Below, one piece after another: positions 33,962 to 42,821 of a stretch of 51,391 nt of DNA. Positions within the stretch are counted from its first letter, which is position 1; every line of letters starts with the position of its first letter. The DNA is taken from positions 1 to 51,391 of the forward strand of contig JAKLGV010000023.1 in NCBI GenBank assembly GCA_022710585.1, given 5' to 3'. The position numbers and the translations under genes were made by a program. Under the pieces are notes generated by a model. It did not search any database. It worked only from the letters and a program-made list of their open reading frames with translations, and was not told the DNA's origin. The stretch comes from Deltaproteobacteria bacterium (GTDB lineage: Bacteria > Desulfobacterota > Syntrophia > Syntrophales > Smithellaceae).

Positions 33962-34843
33962 TTAGCCCACCAGACGATTCAGCGCTTCCTCGTATTTTTT
34001 TCTCGTGTTTTCTATGATTTCCGGAGGTAGGACCGGCGCCGGCGGCCTCTGATTCCAGTGGATCGAAAGCAGGTAGTCGCGCAAGAACTGCTTGTCGAAA
34101 CTCTTTTGTGCCCGGCCCTCCTGATAATCATCAGCCGGCCAGAAACGGGAAGAATCGGGCGTCAGCAGTTCGTCAATAAGAATCAGTTGATCGCCTAAAA
34201 GACCGAATTCCATTTTCGTATCGGCAATAATAATGCCCGCCTTTAACGCTGCTGCCGCCGCTCTTTCATAGACGGCAAGAGATATATTAATGACTCTGTC
34301 GGTCAGTTCGGCGCCGATGAGATCAGTCATTTCTTTTTTGCTGATGGGCGCGTCGTGCTCGCCTTCCGGCGCCTTGGTGCTGGGTGTGAAAATAGGTGCG
34401 GACAGTCTGGACGATTCTTTCAGTCCGTCCGGCAGTTGGATGCCGGAAACCGTTTTGCTGTTCTGATAGTCTTTCCAACCGGAGCCGCTCAAGTAACCGC
34501 GAACGACACATTCCACAGGAAGCGGAGCGGCTTTCTTCACCAGCATACTTCTGCCTTCCAGACTTTCGCGGTAAGGCGCGCATTCTTCCGGATAGTCGAC
34601 AGGATGAATAGAAATAATGTGATGGTCGATGATATCCTTCATTTGATCAAACCAGAAAGCGGACATCTGATTCAGAATCACACCTTTGCCGGGAACCGGA
34701 TCAGACATGATGACGTCAAAAGCGGAAATGCGGTCGGTGGTCACGATGAGCAGAGAATCTCTGACGGAATAAATATCGCGGACTTTTCCCCGGCCCATCA
34801 GTTTCAGCCCAAGGAAGTCTGTTTTTTGGATGCTCTTGGTCAT
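33962..34843 (-). CDS. purC: Phosphoribosylaminoimidazole-succinocarboxamide synthase
   Basis: This 293-residue enzyme forms SAICAR from CAIR, aspartate and ATP in purine synthesis. GRGKVRDIYSV, TTDRISAFDV, VECVVRGYLSGSG and DTKMEFG are visible family motifs, including the nucleotide-binding segment near the N-terminus. Length is typical of the longer (plant/yeast-like) type. It lies 15 bases after the metallo-beta-lactamase-fold gene, so both are likely co-transcribed, and 189 bases before dnaJ. Confidence 0.93.
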   Translation of the reverse strand: MTKSIQKTDFLGLKLMGRGKVRDIYSVRDSLLIVTTDRISAFDVIMSDPVPGKGVILNQMSAFWFDQMKDIIDHHIISIHPVDYPEECAPYRESLEGRSMLVKKAAPLPVECVVRGYLSGSGWKDYQNSKTVSGIQLPDGLKESSRLSAPIFTPSTKAPEGEHDAPISKKEMTDLIGAELTDRVINISLAVYERAAAAALKAGIIIADTKMEFGLLGDQLILIDELLTPDSSRFWPADDYQEGRAQKSFDKQFLRDYLLSIHWNQRPPAPVLPPEIIENTRKKYEEALNRLVG

Positions 34844-34858
34844 AAAGACATGCTCCTT

Positions 34859-35488
34859 TTATTGGAAAAATGGATTGTGTTTTTTTTCATAACCGATCGT
34901 CGAACTGGGCATGCGACCGTAATTGTGTCCGGGCATAACCTTTGTGTCGTCCGGCAATTTAAAGAGTTTCTCTTTTACGGCTTTACTTAATGTTTCCCAT
35001 GAGCCGCCCGGCAGGTCCGTTCTGCCCACCGCTTCGACAAAAAGCGTATCACCGGTAAAGACATAGCCAGGCGCGTATAAACTGATTCCACCCGGAGAAT
35101 GTCCCGGTGTATGAATCACCTTGAGTTCAACATTGCCCACCGAAATGACATCGCCTTCTTTGACCAGAATATCGGCGGGCGGCGATGCCTTGGCTCCGAA
35201 CATCCTGAGGATCATGGCGGGCGTATCCGTCAGCATGATAGCGTCATCCTGATGAACAATGATTTTTGCTCCGGTTGCCTTCTGCATCTCTGTGTTGCCG
35301 CTGATATGGTCAACGTGTCCGTGTGTGTTGACAATATAATTAATCCGCAGATTATTTTTTTTTGCTTCGGTGACAATCCCCTTGATGTTATCCGCCGGAT
35401 CAATCACCAGGGCGTCGCCGGTAATCGGGTCTCCAACGATATAGGCGAAAACCGCCATTGAGCTGACCTGCATTTGTTTGACAAACAT
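34859..35488 (-). CDS. MBL-fold hydrolase (glyoxalase II-like)
   Basis: This 209-residue protein has the metallo-beta-lactamase metal motif THGHVDHISG, then HTPGHSPGG and FTGDTLF, which together give a two-metal site. This class hydrolyses thioesters such as S-lactoylglutathione or related substrates; glyoxalase II-type activity is likely but not certain. The C-terminal GHNYG supplies the last metal histidine. It sits just upstream of purC in the minus-strand cluster and 87 bases downstream of rsmB. Confidence 0.82.
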   Translation of the reverse strand: MFVKQMQVSSMAVFAYIVGDPITGDALVIDPADNIKGIVTEAKKNNLRINYIVNTHGHVDHISGNTEMQKATGAKIIVHQDDAIMLTDTPAMILRMFGAKASPPADILVKEGDVISVGNVELKVIHTPGHSPGGISLYAPGYVFTGDTLFVEAVGRTDLPGGSWETLSKAVKEKLFKLPDDTKVMPGHNYGRMPSSTIGYEKKHNPFFQ

Positions 35489-35575
35489 CTTCCAACTCCC
35501 GGGATAAAAGTGGACACGTCATAACATTTTTATGCTGAAAACGTCAAATTTAATTAAATATGTAAGTTATTGATA

Positions 35576-36919
35576 TTATGAACGTATAAGGATTGCTCCG
35601 AAGAATCCATCCATGTTGTGTCGTTGGGGATAGGTATGAAAAAAGCCGTGGGTGTCAACGAGCGTCGGGTGTATGGAATCCGGCGGTGGGCATAGAGAAA
35701 AGCCTGGATGATGCTTTAAAAAATCTTCAATGATATTTTCATTTTCATCAGGCAGGAGCGAACAGGTGCAATAGATTAGACGCCCTCCTTTTTTAACGGC
35801 CGCGGATGCGTTTTGCAGAATGTTCTTCTGAGCGACGGCAAAAGCGGTCACATCATTTTCAGTGGTGCGCCATTTGATTTCCGGATTGCGGCGCAGCGTT
35901 CCTGTTCCCGAGCAGGGTGCGTCCACCAGAACGCCGTCAAATTTTTCTTTGATGGAATCCGGCAGCTCAACGCTTAAATCAGCCATTTGCGCTTCGATAA
36001 TAGAAATGCCCAGGCGACGGACTTCGCGCGTCAGTTCTGCAATTCTCTCCGCGCTGTGGTCCATAGCGACAATCCGGCCGTTATTTTTCATCAAGGCAGC
36101 CAGGTGCGTAGCCTTGCCACCGCTGCCCGAGCAGGCATCGAGTATGGACGACGATTTTCCGGCATTGAACAGATAGGAAATAAGCTGCCCTCCTTCATCC
36201 TGAAGGCGCAGGAAGCCCGCGTCAAAAAAATCGGTTTTCTGAACGGGAGAGGCTGATGCGTTGAGGATAAGGCCGTCAGGAGAATAAAGGGTTTCTTTTG
36301 TGTCAAAACCGGCCTCGCCGAGTTTTTGTTTTATTTCAGCTCGCGATATTTTCAGCGTGTTGACACGCAGCGTTAAGGGCGGCAATTGATTATTGGCCGA
36401 GCATAAAGATTCTGTTTCCTCCGATCCGAATACTTTGACCCATTTTTTCACGAGCCAGAGCGGGTGCGCGTGCTTTATGGCAATATATTGAGTCTGATTT
36501 TTTTCATGAGAAGGGAAGGGGATTTGATCCGCGCGGCGCAGATAATTTCTCAGAACAGCGTTTACCAAAGCGCTTTTGTCGGGCCGGATGATTTTAGCAA
36601 TTTTGACCGCTTCATTGACGACGGCAAAATCCGGCAGGCGGTCGCTGAATTTCAGCTGATATAATCCAACGCGCAGAACATTTTTAACACCTTCATCCAG
36701 CTTTTCAAAATTGCCGCGGTAGAGTCTGGTCAGTATCCCGTCCAGGTGACCTCGCAAGCGCAGGACGCCATAAACCAGATGCGTTAGCAGACGTCCGTCG
36801 GGCGTTCCCGACAAGTGATGTTTGTTCAGACAATCATCCAGCAGCGGGCTGGCGAATTCCCGGCTTTTTTGTATTTGAGTTAAGATGTCAACCGCCAGAT
36901 GGCGGATTGTTTTTGTCAT
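35576..36919 (-). CDS. rsmB: 16S rRNA (cytosine-967-C5) methyltransferase RsmB
   Basis: This 447-residue protein has a NusB-like N-terminal RNA-binding domain (about 1-150) and a SAM-dependent methyltransferase domain. LDACSGSGGKATHLA is motif I; DAPCSGTGTLRRNPEIKW and YCTCSLLPDENE carry the two catalytic cysteines of the m5C family. It methylates 16S rRNA at C967 (E. coli numbering). It follows fmt on the minus strand, the usual fmt-rsmB order in many bacteria. An intervening hairpin pair is noted at 36974-37015. Confidence 0.92.
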   Translation of the reverse strand: MTKTIRHLAVDILTQIQKSREFASPLLDDCLNKHHLSGTPDGRLLTHLVYGVLRLRGHLDGILTRLYRGNFEKLDEGVKNVLRVGLYQLKFSDRLPDFAVVNEAVKIAKIIRPDKSALVNAVLRNYLRRADQIPFPSHEKNQTQYIAIKHAHPLWLVKKWVKVFGSEETESLCSANNQLPPLTLRVNTLKISRAEIKQKLGEAGFDTKETLYSPDGLILNASASPVQKTDFFDAGFLRLQDEGGQLISYLFNAGKSSSILDACSGSGGKATHLAALMKNNGRIVAMDHSAERIAELTREVRRLGISIIEAQMADLSVELPDSIKEKFDGVLVDAPCSGTGTLRRNPEIKWRTTENDVTAFAVAQKNILQNASAAVKKGGRLIYCTCSLLPDENENIIEDFLKHHPGFSLCPPPDSIHPTLVDTHGFFHTYPQRHNMDGFFGAILIRS

Positions 36920-36973
36920 AATCCTTTTTTTCAGAAGGGCACATTAAGTAAACGGTTCAATGCATAAGTAGTG

Positions 36974-37015
36974 CGGGTTTTCAGACCCGATTGAATAGCG
37001 GACATGAATGTCCGC
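36974..37015. repeat. Paired palindromes between fmt and rsmB (REP-like element)
   Basis: CGGGT (36974-36978) pairs with ACCCG (36985-36989) over six bases. GCGGACAT (36998-37005) pairs with ATGTCCGC (37008-37015) over two bases, an 18-bp palindrome. Such linked dyads are seen as dispersed intergenic repeats in many bacteria. No second copy was noticed within this window. Confidence 0.5.
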
Positions 37016-37060
37016 GTTACAATTTTCGTCACTCTTTGCGACGGAACCGTCATGTGCGTT

Positions 37061-37999
37061 TCAATTTAATATACTTCCCACCTTCACATGGTGGCCGCGA
37101 AGGAAATCGGCAACCGTCATTCTTTTCTTTCCAGCCAGTTGAATATCTCTCAATATTACGTAACCGTCGGCTGCCGCTACCGTCAGGCCATCAGAATTGA
37201 CTTCAACGATTGTGCCTGGAGAATTTTCAACTTTTCCGGGCTGCGCAACGGCTTTAAAAATCTTCAGAGGCAAACCTTCCAGCGTTGTGTGGGCCGTTGG
37301 CGCGGGGCTCAACCCGCGGATGAGATTGATAATGTTACCGGCTTTATTGTTCCAGTCGATCTTTCCAGTTTCTTTGGTGAGACGCGGCGCGAGTGTCGCA
37401 TCCGAAGCATCCTGCTGTTTTCGCTGTGCGGTTCCGCCGGCAACCTGTTCAATCGACTTGATGAGCAGTTGCGCGCCCAGTTGGGCAAGACGGTCATGCA
37501 GTTCGCCGAAAGTTTCGGCGGCGCCCAGAGGCGTTTCTTCCTGAAGAAGGATATCGCCGGAATCCATGCTTTCGTCCATAATCATAATGCTGACGCCGGT
37601 TTTTGTTTCCCCGCGAATGATCTGCCAGTTGAGCGGCGCTGCTCCGCGGTATTTGGGCAGCAGGGAGGGGTGGATATTCAGGCATTTTAAAGGCGGATAA
37701 TCAATGATGGCCCTGGGAAGGATCTGGCCGAAAGCCACCAGCACGACCATATCCGGACTCAGGTTTCTGAAAACTTCCAGAAAAGATTCCTCCCGGACTT
37801 TCGGCGGCTGATAAACAGGCAGGCCCAACTTCTGCGCCAGAATTTTAACCGGCGGCGCTACTTCTTTTAAGCCTCTCCCTTTAGGGCGGTCGGGTTGAGT
37901 GACGACGCCGATGATCGGATAGTGATGCTGATGCAGCAGGTGCAATGCTGGCAGCGAGAAATCTGGCGTGCCCATAAAAAGTATGCGTGGCTTGGACAT
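37061..37999 (-). CDS. fmt: Methionyl-tRNA formyltransferase
   Basis: This 312-residue enzyme formylates initiator Met-tRNA for translation start. It begins MSKPRILFMGTPDFSLPALH and has HPSLLPKYRGAAPLNW, the formyl-transfer motif, and SGDIL. I chose the ATG at 37999 because the conserved core begins there; an upstream start would add 21 poorly conserved residues. The start overlaps the divergent MFS gene: the two ATGs share a CATG palindrome. Peptide deformylase (def), often adjacent, is not in the window. It is the first gene of the minus-strand cluster. Confidence 0.92.
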   Translation of the reverse strand: MSKPRILFMGTPDFSLPALHLLHQHHYPIIGVVTQPDRPKGRGLKEVAPPVKILAQKLGLPVYQPPKVREESFLEVFRNLSPDMVVLVAFGQILPRAIIDYPPLKCLNIHPSLLPKYRGAAPLNWQIIRGETKTGVSIMIMDESMDSGDILLQEETPLGAAETFGELHDRLAQLGAQLLIKSIEQVAGGTAQRKQQDASDATLAPRLTKETGKIDWNNKAGNIINLIRGLSPAPTAHTTLEGLPLKIFKAVAQPGKVENSPGTIVEVNSDGLTVAAADGYVILRDIQLAGKKRMTVADFLRGHHVKVGSILN

Positions 38000-39275
38000 G
38001 AAGAGAATATCCTTTATTTTTTTAATCGGACAACATATATGGAAAGATATAAGACGTGTCAAGGATTACAAATTATTTAAGGTTAATTCCATTATTACAC
38101 GAACGAAAAATACTCTATCAAAATTGCCTCGGGATTTCCGGTTGTTTCTGGCGGCGACGTTCGTTTTCGGGTTCTCGCAGAGTATTGTTGATTCCACATT
38201 CAATAATTTTCTCAATGAAACCTTCTTCATCGATAATCTTCAACGCGGGCTTTTGGAATTGCCTCGGGAATTGCCCGGTCTTCTGACGATTGTCATTTCC
38301 GCGATTTTATTTTTTTTATGCTCACGGCGACAAGCAGTGGTTGCCAATGTCCTGTGCGCCGCAGGGATTCTCCTGATCGGATTGTTCTCGCCAACCTTTT
38401 CCGTGATGCTGATCTGGCTGTTTATCTTCAGCATCGGGCAGCATCTGTTCATTCCGCTGAATCAGAGCATCGGCATGGAGCTGGCGGTTGAAGGAGAAAC
38501 CGGTAAAAGACTCGGCCAATTCAGCGCCGTGGCCAATGTCGCTATGATTATCGGCAGCTTTGCCGTTTTCATCGGATTCAAATTTCTGAATCTGGATTTT
38601 AAAATCTCCTACATCGTTGCCTTTCTGGGATTTCTCGCGGTGGCGGCGCTGATCTTCATGATGAAAAAAGACGAACCGATTCCTGTACGGATGAAGTTTC
38701 AGCTTCGCCGCGAATACAAACTTTATTACTGGCTGACCGTTTTGTATGGAACACGCAAGCAATTATTTCTCACTTTTGCGCCGTGGGTGCTGGTGACGGT
38801 CTTTCAGCAAAAGACTCAGGTTCTGGCCACGCTGCTCACCATCGGCGGTGTGATCGGCATCTTTTTCAAACCCATGCTCGGAAAGGCAATTGACAAATTG
38901 GGCGAGAAGCTCATCCTCGCGTCGGAGGCGGCCATCCTGATTTTTGTCTGCATCGGTTATGGTTTTGCTAAAAGTATTTTTCCGGAAACAACAGCCATCT
39001 ACGTTGTCTTTGCCTGCTACATTATCGACCAAATGCTGGTCGCGGTCTCTATGGCACGGGCGACTTATCTGCAGAAAATTGCCGTCGCGCCGGAGGATGT
39101 CTCGCAGACGCTGACCATGGGTGTGAGCATTGATCACATTTTTTCCATAGCTATCGCCCTGCTGAGTGGCTTTGTCTGGGTGAAATGGGGCTATCAGTAT
39201 GTTTTTCTGCTGGGCGCCGTAATCGCCGCGGTGAATTTCTTTTCCGCCCTGCAAATCAAAACGCAATCTCATTAA
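37998..39275 (+). CDS. MFS transporter
   Basis: This roughly 425-residue membrane protein has about 12 hydrophobic segments, starting near RDFRLFLAATFVFGF, and no other domain. Conserved charged loops of the major facilitator superfamily are weak, and the substrate cannot be inferred. The start is uncertain: an ATG at 37998 is directly against the fmt start, an upstream ATG at 37968 overlaps fmt, and no later ATG exists before the first helix. Its direction is opposite to fmt, so the region is a narrow divergent promoter or the true start is a rare codon. Confidence 0.7.
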   Translation: MKRISFIFLIGQHIWKDIRRVKDYKLFKVNSIITRTKNTLSKLPRDFRLFLAATFVFGFSQSIVDSTFNNFLNETFFIDNLQRGLLELPRELPGLLTIVISAILFFLCSRRQAVVANVLCAAGILLIGLFSPTFSVMLIWLFIFSIGQHLFIPLNQSIGMELAVEGETGKRLGQFSAVANVAMIIGSFAVFIGFKFLNLDFKISYIVAFLGFLAVAALIFMMKKDEPIPVRMKFQLRREYKLYYWLTVLYGTRKQLFLTFAPWVLVTVFQQKTQVLATLLTIGGVIGIFFKPMLGKAIDKLGEKLILASEAAILIFVCIGYGFAKSIFPETTAIYVVFACYIIDQMLVAVSMARATYLQKIAVAPEDVSQTLTMGVSIDHIFSIAIALLSGFVWVKWGYQYVFLLGAVIAAVNFFSALQIKTQSH

Positions 39276-39416
39276 TAGTATGATGGTCGTACGAATCGCA
39301 ATTCCATCAGCGGCGAAAAGTTAACCAATGAATTGATGATTGTTAAATATGATGTTTTTGAGTATAAATTAAACAAATCGCTTAAAGCACCAATAAAAAA
39401 CATAGGGGGAAAGCAC

Positions 39417-39800
39417 ATGAAAAAGTCAAAAAGCATTCTTTTGTTGTTTGCTTGTCTGTTGGTTCTGTTTATGGTTTTCGGATGCAAAGGCAAGGATGAA
39501 CGCCAGGTGAAGCTGGAAAAAGGAATCCGTTTTATGCACAGTCTGACGGGCTCCGGTCCCGCCGATAAGCTTGCTGCTGAACATTACCAGGCGAATACTC
39601 CAGAGGGAATGATTATGCTTTACACTTCCAGCCTTCCGGAGGATGGCAGTTATCCCTCGGTTTACAGCGATCGTCAAGGCCTGCAACCATGGTCGTTGCT
39701 CATACTGCCGGGTAATAAGGAAAATGCGCTGATCGTCGAAGGTTATGGCGACGACCTGCAAAAGCCGATTATCGTTGAAGAGATCGCAGTAAAAAAATAA
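39417..39800 (+). CDS. Small lipoprotein, function unknown
   Basis: This 127-residue protein begins MKKSKSILLLFACLLVLF and has the lipobox VFGC at about 20-23, so it is predicted to be lipid-anchored. The mature part is charged, with a middle segment STLPEDGSYPS-like in character, and matches no family I know. AGGGGGA lies six bases before the ATG at 39417. Its stop codon overlaps the start of the ankyrin gene (TAATG), so the pair is translationally coupled and probably works together at the envelope. Confidence 0.6.
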   Translation: MKKSKSILLLFACLLVLFMVFGCKGKDERQVKLEKGIRFMHSLTGSGPADKLAAEHYQANTPEGMIMLYTSSLPEDGSYPSVYSDRQGLQPWSLLILPGNKENALIVEGYGDDLQKPIIVEEIAVKK

Positions 39801-40807
39801 TGGCCATGAAGCGCGCAACATTCTGCGTTTATATTCTATGTGCTTTACTGTTTATTTGCTCCTGTTCCAGTGATCCCCAGAAGTCAGCCTTGAGGGAACT
39901 GGAACGCAGAAAAATACCCTTTACCGAGCAGAAGTTTCTTGAAAAAGCGTATGAAGGCGATACCGACGCGGTCAAACAGTTTATCAGCGCCGGAATCAAC
40001 AAAGAAGCCAGAACCGCGGAAGATGGTTACACCGCGCTCATCATTGCCGCTCATGCCGGGCACGCGGAAATAATCAGAATGCTGGTGGATAAAGGTTCAG
40101 ATGTTAATACGACTGACAACACCGGTATTACCGCCCTGATGAGAGCGGCGTTCAACGGTCATGCCGATTGCGTGAAGGTTCTGCTCGACAGCGGGGCGGA
40201 GGCTAATTTAATTGCAACCGGGCAAAGGGGGATGACCGCTTTAATGTTTGCCGCCAGTGCCGGGCAGGCTGAAGTTGTCCGTCTTCTTCTCGCGAAAGGC
40301 GCCTATCCCGATATTCGTTCAACGGACGGCAATCAAGCTCTTATGTATGCTCAGTTGAGCGGCAATGCCGAAACAGTGGCTCTGCTGACATCCTCCTCTC
40401 CCAACATCAACACGCCCAACGATAAGCAAATCAATGCGCTGCATATTGCAATTAAGCGGCATGAACGACAGCAGGCAGCCATACTGATTACCAAAGGCGC
40501 CAATGTCAATACTTCCGACGAAACCGGTTTTACACCGCTGATGCTTGCCTGTCTGGAAGGTGAGGCGGCAACAGCAAAGCTTCTGATTGAATATGGCGCC
40601 TTCGTTAATGCCACATATAACACCAACGGCAGAACCATAACGCCATTGATGATTGCAGCGATGAAAGGACATGAATCAGTGGTCAGATTGCTTGTAAAAA
40701 TGAATGCCGATAAATCCATACAGGACGGGCAAGGCAATAATGCCGCCTCCTATGCCCGGCATAATGGTTTTGAATACATCGCCCGGATGATAGAAGGAAG
40801 GGACTGA
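39800..40807 (+). CDS. Ankyrin-repeat lipoprotein
   Basis: This 335-residue protein has a lipoprotein-type start (MAMKRATFCVYILCALLFICSCSS) and then about eight ankyrin repeats over residues 55-330, with TALIIAAHAGHAEIIRMLV and TALMRAAFNGHADCVKVLL as clear examples. Ankyrin repeats mediate protein-protein contacts. It should be anchored to a membrane and face the periplasm or surface. The start ATG overlaps the previous stop codon; an ATG at 39806 is an alternative. A partner is not known. Confidence 0.82.
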   Translation: MAMKRATFCVYILCALLFICSCSSDPQKSALRELERRKIPFTEQKFLEKAYEGDTDAVKQFISAGINKEARTAEDGYTALIIAAHAGHAEIIRMLVDKGSDVNTTDNTGITALMRAAFNGHADCVKVLLDSGAEANLIATGQRGMTALMFAASAGQAEVVRLLLAKGAYPDIRSTDGNQALMYAQLSGNAETVALLTSSSPNINTPNDKQINALHIAIKRHERQQAAILITKGANVNTSDETGFTPLMLACLEGEAATAKLLIEYGAFVNATYNTNGRTITPLMIAAMKGHESVVRLLVKMNADKSIQDGQGNNAASYARHNGFEYIARMIEGRD

Positions 40808-40835
40808 AATTAAGTAACATTGGTTCTTATCATTC

Positions 40836-41579
40836 ATGAAAATAAAAGAAATCCATTCCAAATCCATTCTGTCTCCATCAAAAGTCTATGACTACGTCAT
40901 CAACCCGTATGTGGGTTGTCAGCATGCGTGCTTCTATTGCTATGCCCAATTTATGAAACGCTTCACCGGTCATAAAGAACCCTGGGGTGATTTTGTCGAT
41001 GTGAAAATTAACGCACCTAATCTGCTGAGCAGGGAAATAAAGAGGAAAAGGGTAGGGTCTGTTTGGGTAAGCGGCGTATGCGATCCGTATCAGCCGCTGG
41101 AGAAAAGATACGAACTAACACGAAAATGTCTGGAAATCCTTGTCCAGAATAATTGGCCGGTGTTTATTCAGACACGTTCCCCTATGGTTGTCCGGGATAT
41201 CGATATATTCAAAAAAACACAAAATATCGACGTGGGTCTTTCCATCACCACGGCAAACGACAGGATCAGAAAAATATTTGAGCCTTATGCACCGCCGGTT
41301 GAAAAACGATTAAACGCCATCGAAACATTGCACCAAAACGTCATCAGAACATATGTGATGATTGCGCCGATACTCCCGGAAGCCGAGAATCTTATTGAAA
41401 TGCTGGCCGGAAAGGTTGATTACATCATTCTTGACCGGATGAATTATTTCCATGCCGTTAAGATTTACGAACGATATGGCTGGAAAGATAAAAATATGGC
41501 CGAATATTTTGAAGTTATTGGAAGTAAGATGGCAAAGGATTGTAACCGGTTGGGGATCGAGTGCAGATCGGTCTATTGA
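40836..41579 (+). CDS. Radical SAM protein (SPL/Rv2578c-like)
   Basis: This 247-residue protein has the iron-sulfur motif CQHACFYC at 28-35 (CX3CX2C) in the context NPYVGC-H-CFYCYA. This context and SGVCDPYQPLEKRYELTRKCLEIL are typical of the spore-photoproduct-lyase-like/Rv2578c radical SAM group. The radical chemistry and substrate are unknown. It starts 28 bases after the ankyrin gene and is followed by two small genes (168 residues and DUF3788). Confidence 0.82.
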   Translation: MKIKEIHSKSILSPSKVYDYVINPYVGCQHACFYCYAQFMKRFTGHKEPWGDFVDVKINAPNLLSREIKRKRVGSVWVSGVCDPYQPLEKRYELTRKCLEILVQNNWPVFIQTRSPMVVRDIDIFKKTQNIDVGLSITTANDRIRKIFEPYAPPVEKRLNAIETLHQNVIRTYVMIAPILPEAENLIEMLAGKVDYIILDRMNYFHAVKIYERYGWKDKNMAEYFEVIGSKMAKDCNRLGIECRSVY

Positions 41580-41639
41580 GCAATTTGTCAGAATTTAATA
41601 ATATTTCCGCGATGCATATAAACAATTCGGGTTGTTAAA

Positions 41640-42146
41640 ATGAGAAAACGCAAAATTATTGTCAACGACTTGATGCAGAAGAACTATGTCTATTATCTTA
41701 CCGAGCCGATTGGAAAAAACTTTCATCCGGAGTTCAAACCCGATTTAACGCCGAAGCAAATGCTGGAGATGGGCATATTCGGCGGCAAATACATGACCGA
41801 TTGCCGCGAAGAATTCCCCCAAAATTGGTTTACCCGCGCCAAACTTTGTCAAGAGCTTCATGATCCGCAACTGAACTTCTTTGGAGTTATTGCCTCACAA
41901 CCTTTATCGGTCTGGCGTAATAAGGGCTGGATCTATCACGAAGATCCCCGTGGTTGGTTCCAATGGTATTGCCGGTATTATATGGGCAGAAGGTGCCCCG
42001 ATGATGAAAGGCAGATTAAAAGATGGAAGGCGATGAAAAGGCATATTTCTCAAATCATTAAACACTGCAAAAAGGGCAATGTGAATTGCCGCCCGAAACA
42101 AAGACAGGCGCTGCTGAACTGGGCCTATGATAGCAGAAAATTTTAA
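41640..42146 (+). CDS. Conserved-looking hypothetical protein (168 residues)
   Basis: I do not recognise this protein. It is 168 residues, soluble, basic and aromatic-rich, with MGIFGGKYMTDCREEFP, WIYHEDPRGWFQWYCRYYMGRR and CRPKQRQALLNWAYDSRKF. The several tryptophans and conserved-looking charged blocks look like a real folded protein. It begins 60 bases after the radical SAM gene and ends 33 bases before DUF3788, so the three may be one transcript. No function is claimed. Confidence 0.7.
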   Translation: MRKRKIIVNDLMQKNYVYYLTEPIGKNFHPEFKPDLTPKQMLEMGIFGGKYMTDCREEFPQNWFTRAKLCQELHDPQLNFFGVIASQPLSVWRNKGWIYHEDPRGWFQWYCRYYMGRRCPDDERQIKRWKAMKRHISQIIKHCKKGNVNCRPKQRQALLNWAYDSRKF

Positions 42147-42179
42147 GTCGGTTGATTTACAATCTCTTAACAGGAATCT

Positions 42180-42626
42180 ATGGAACAATCAGATCTTCGC
42201 ATAACAAAACCCGATAAGCCGCCGACGGATGCTGAAATCAGCGGCTGGATCGGCAGGAAAGCTTATCTATACTGGCAGCAGGTTACAAAATTCATTGAGC
42301 AGTTCTATCCTGCTGTCTTTGAGCCGGAATGGCTTTATGGCGGTAAGAAGCATGGCTGGTCTCTCCGATATAAAAAAAGCAAATCGTTTTGTACTTTGAT
42401 TCCCGAGAAGAATCGCTTTGCGCTGCTCATCGTGTTCGGCGCCGAAGAGCGGGCAAAAGTGGAAGGCATCAAAAATAATCTCTCGCGGCAAACGCAGGAA
42501 GCGTATGATAAAGCGGTTGTCTATCACGACGGAAAATGGGTGCTTCTGACCATCGATAATAATGAGATCATCAGGGATGTGAAATGTCTGTTGGCAGTCA
42601 AACGTAAACGAAAAGGATTGCATTAA
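42180..42626 (+). CDS. DUF3788 family protein
   Basis: This 148-residue cytoplasmic protein contains WLYGGKKHGWSLRYKKSKSFCTLIP, FALLIVFGAEERAKVE and DGKWVLL, matching DUF3788. The family resembles small ligand-binding (YdhG/AraC-effector-like) proteins, but no function is established here. It starts 33 bases after the 168-residue gene and converges with the Spy-like gene. Confidence 0.75.
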   Translation: MEQSDLRITKPDKPPTDAEISGWIGRKAYLYWQQVTKFIEQFYPAVFEPEWLYGGKKHGWSLRYKKSKSFCTLIPEKNRFALLIVFGAEERAKVEGIKNNLSRQTQEAYDKAVVYHDGKWVLLTIDNNEIIRDVKCLLAVKRKRKGLH

Positions 42627-42665
42627 CCGGCAATTCATTTTCGAATTATAAGCATTATCATAAGC

Positions 42666-42695
42666 GCGGGCCGGCAATATTTATTGCCGACCCGC
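42666..42695. terminator. Bidirectional-looking hairpin between convergent genes
   Basis: GCGGG (42666-42670) pairs with CCCGC (42691-42695). One C-A mismatch is followed by CGGCAAT pairing with ATTGCCG around a four-base loop. No T run follows on either strand, so termination is possible but unproven. Confidence 0.4.
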
Positions 42696-42821
42696 AAGAG
42701 GAAAAGATTGGATGAAAAGCCTTAAGATGGCAGTTGCAGGAACATTAATAGAGGAAAATATTTGAACATGTCCCGCAACTACCGTTATTAAGATGAGGCA
42801 TCCTTGATTGGAGTCATGATT

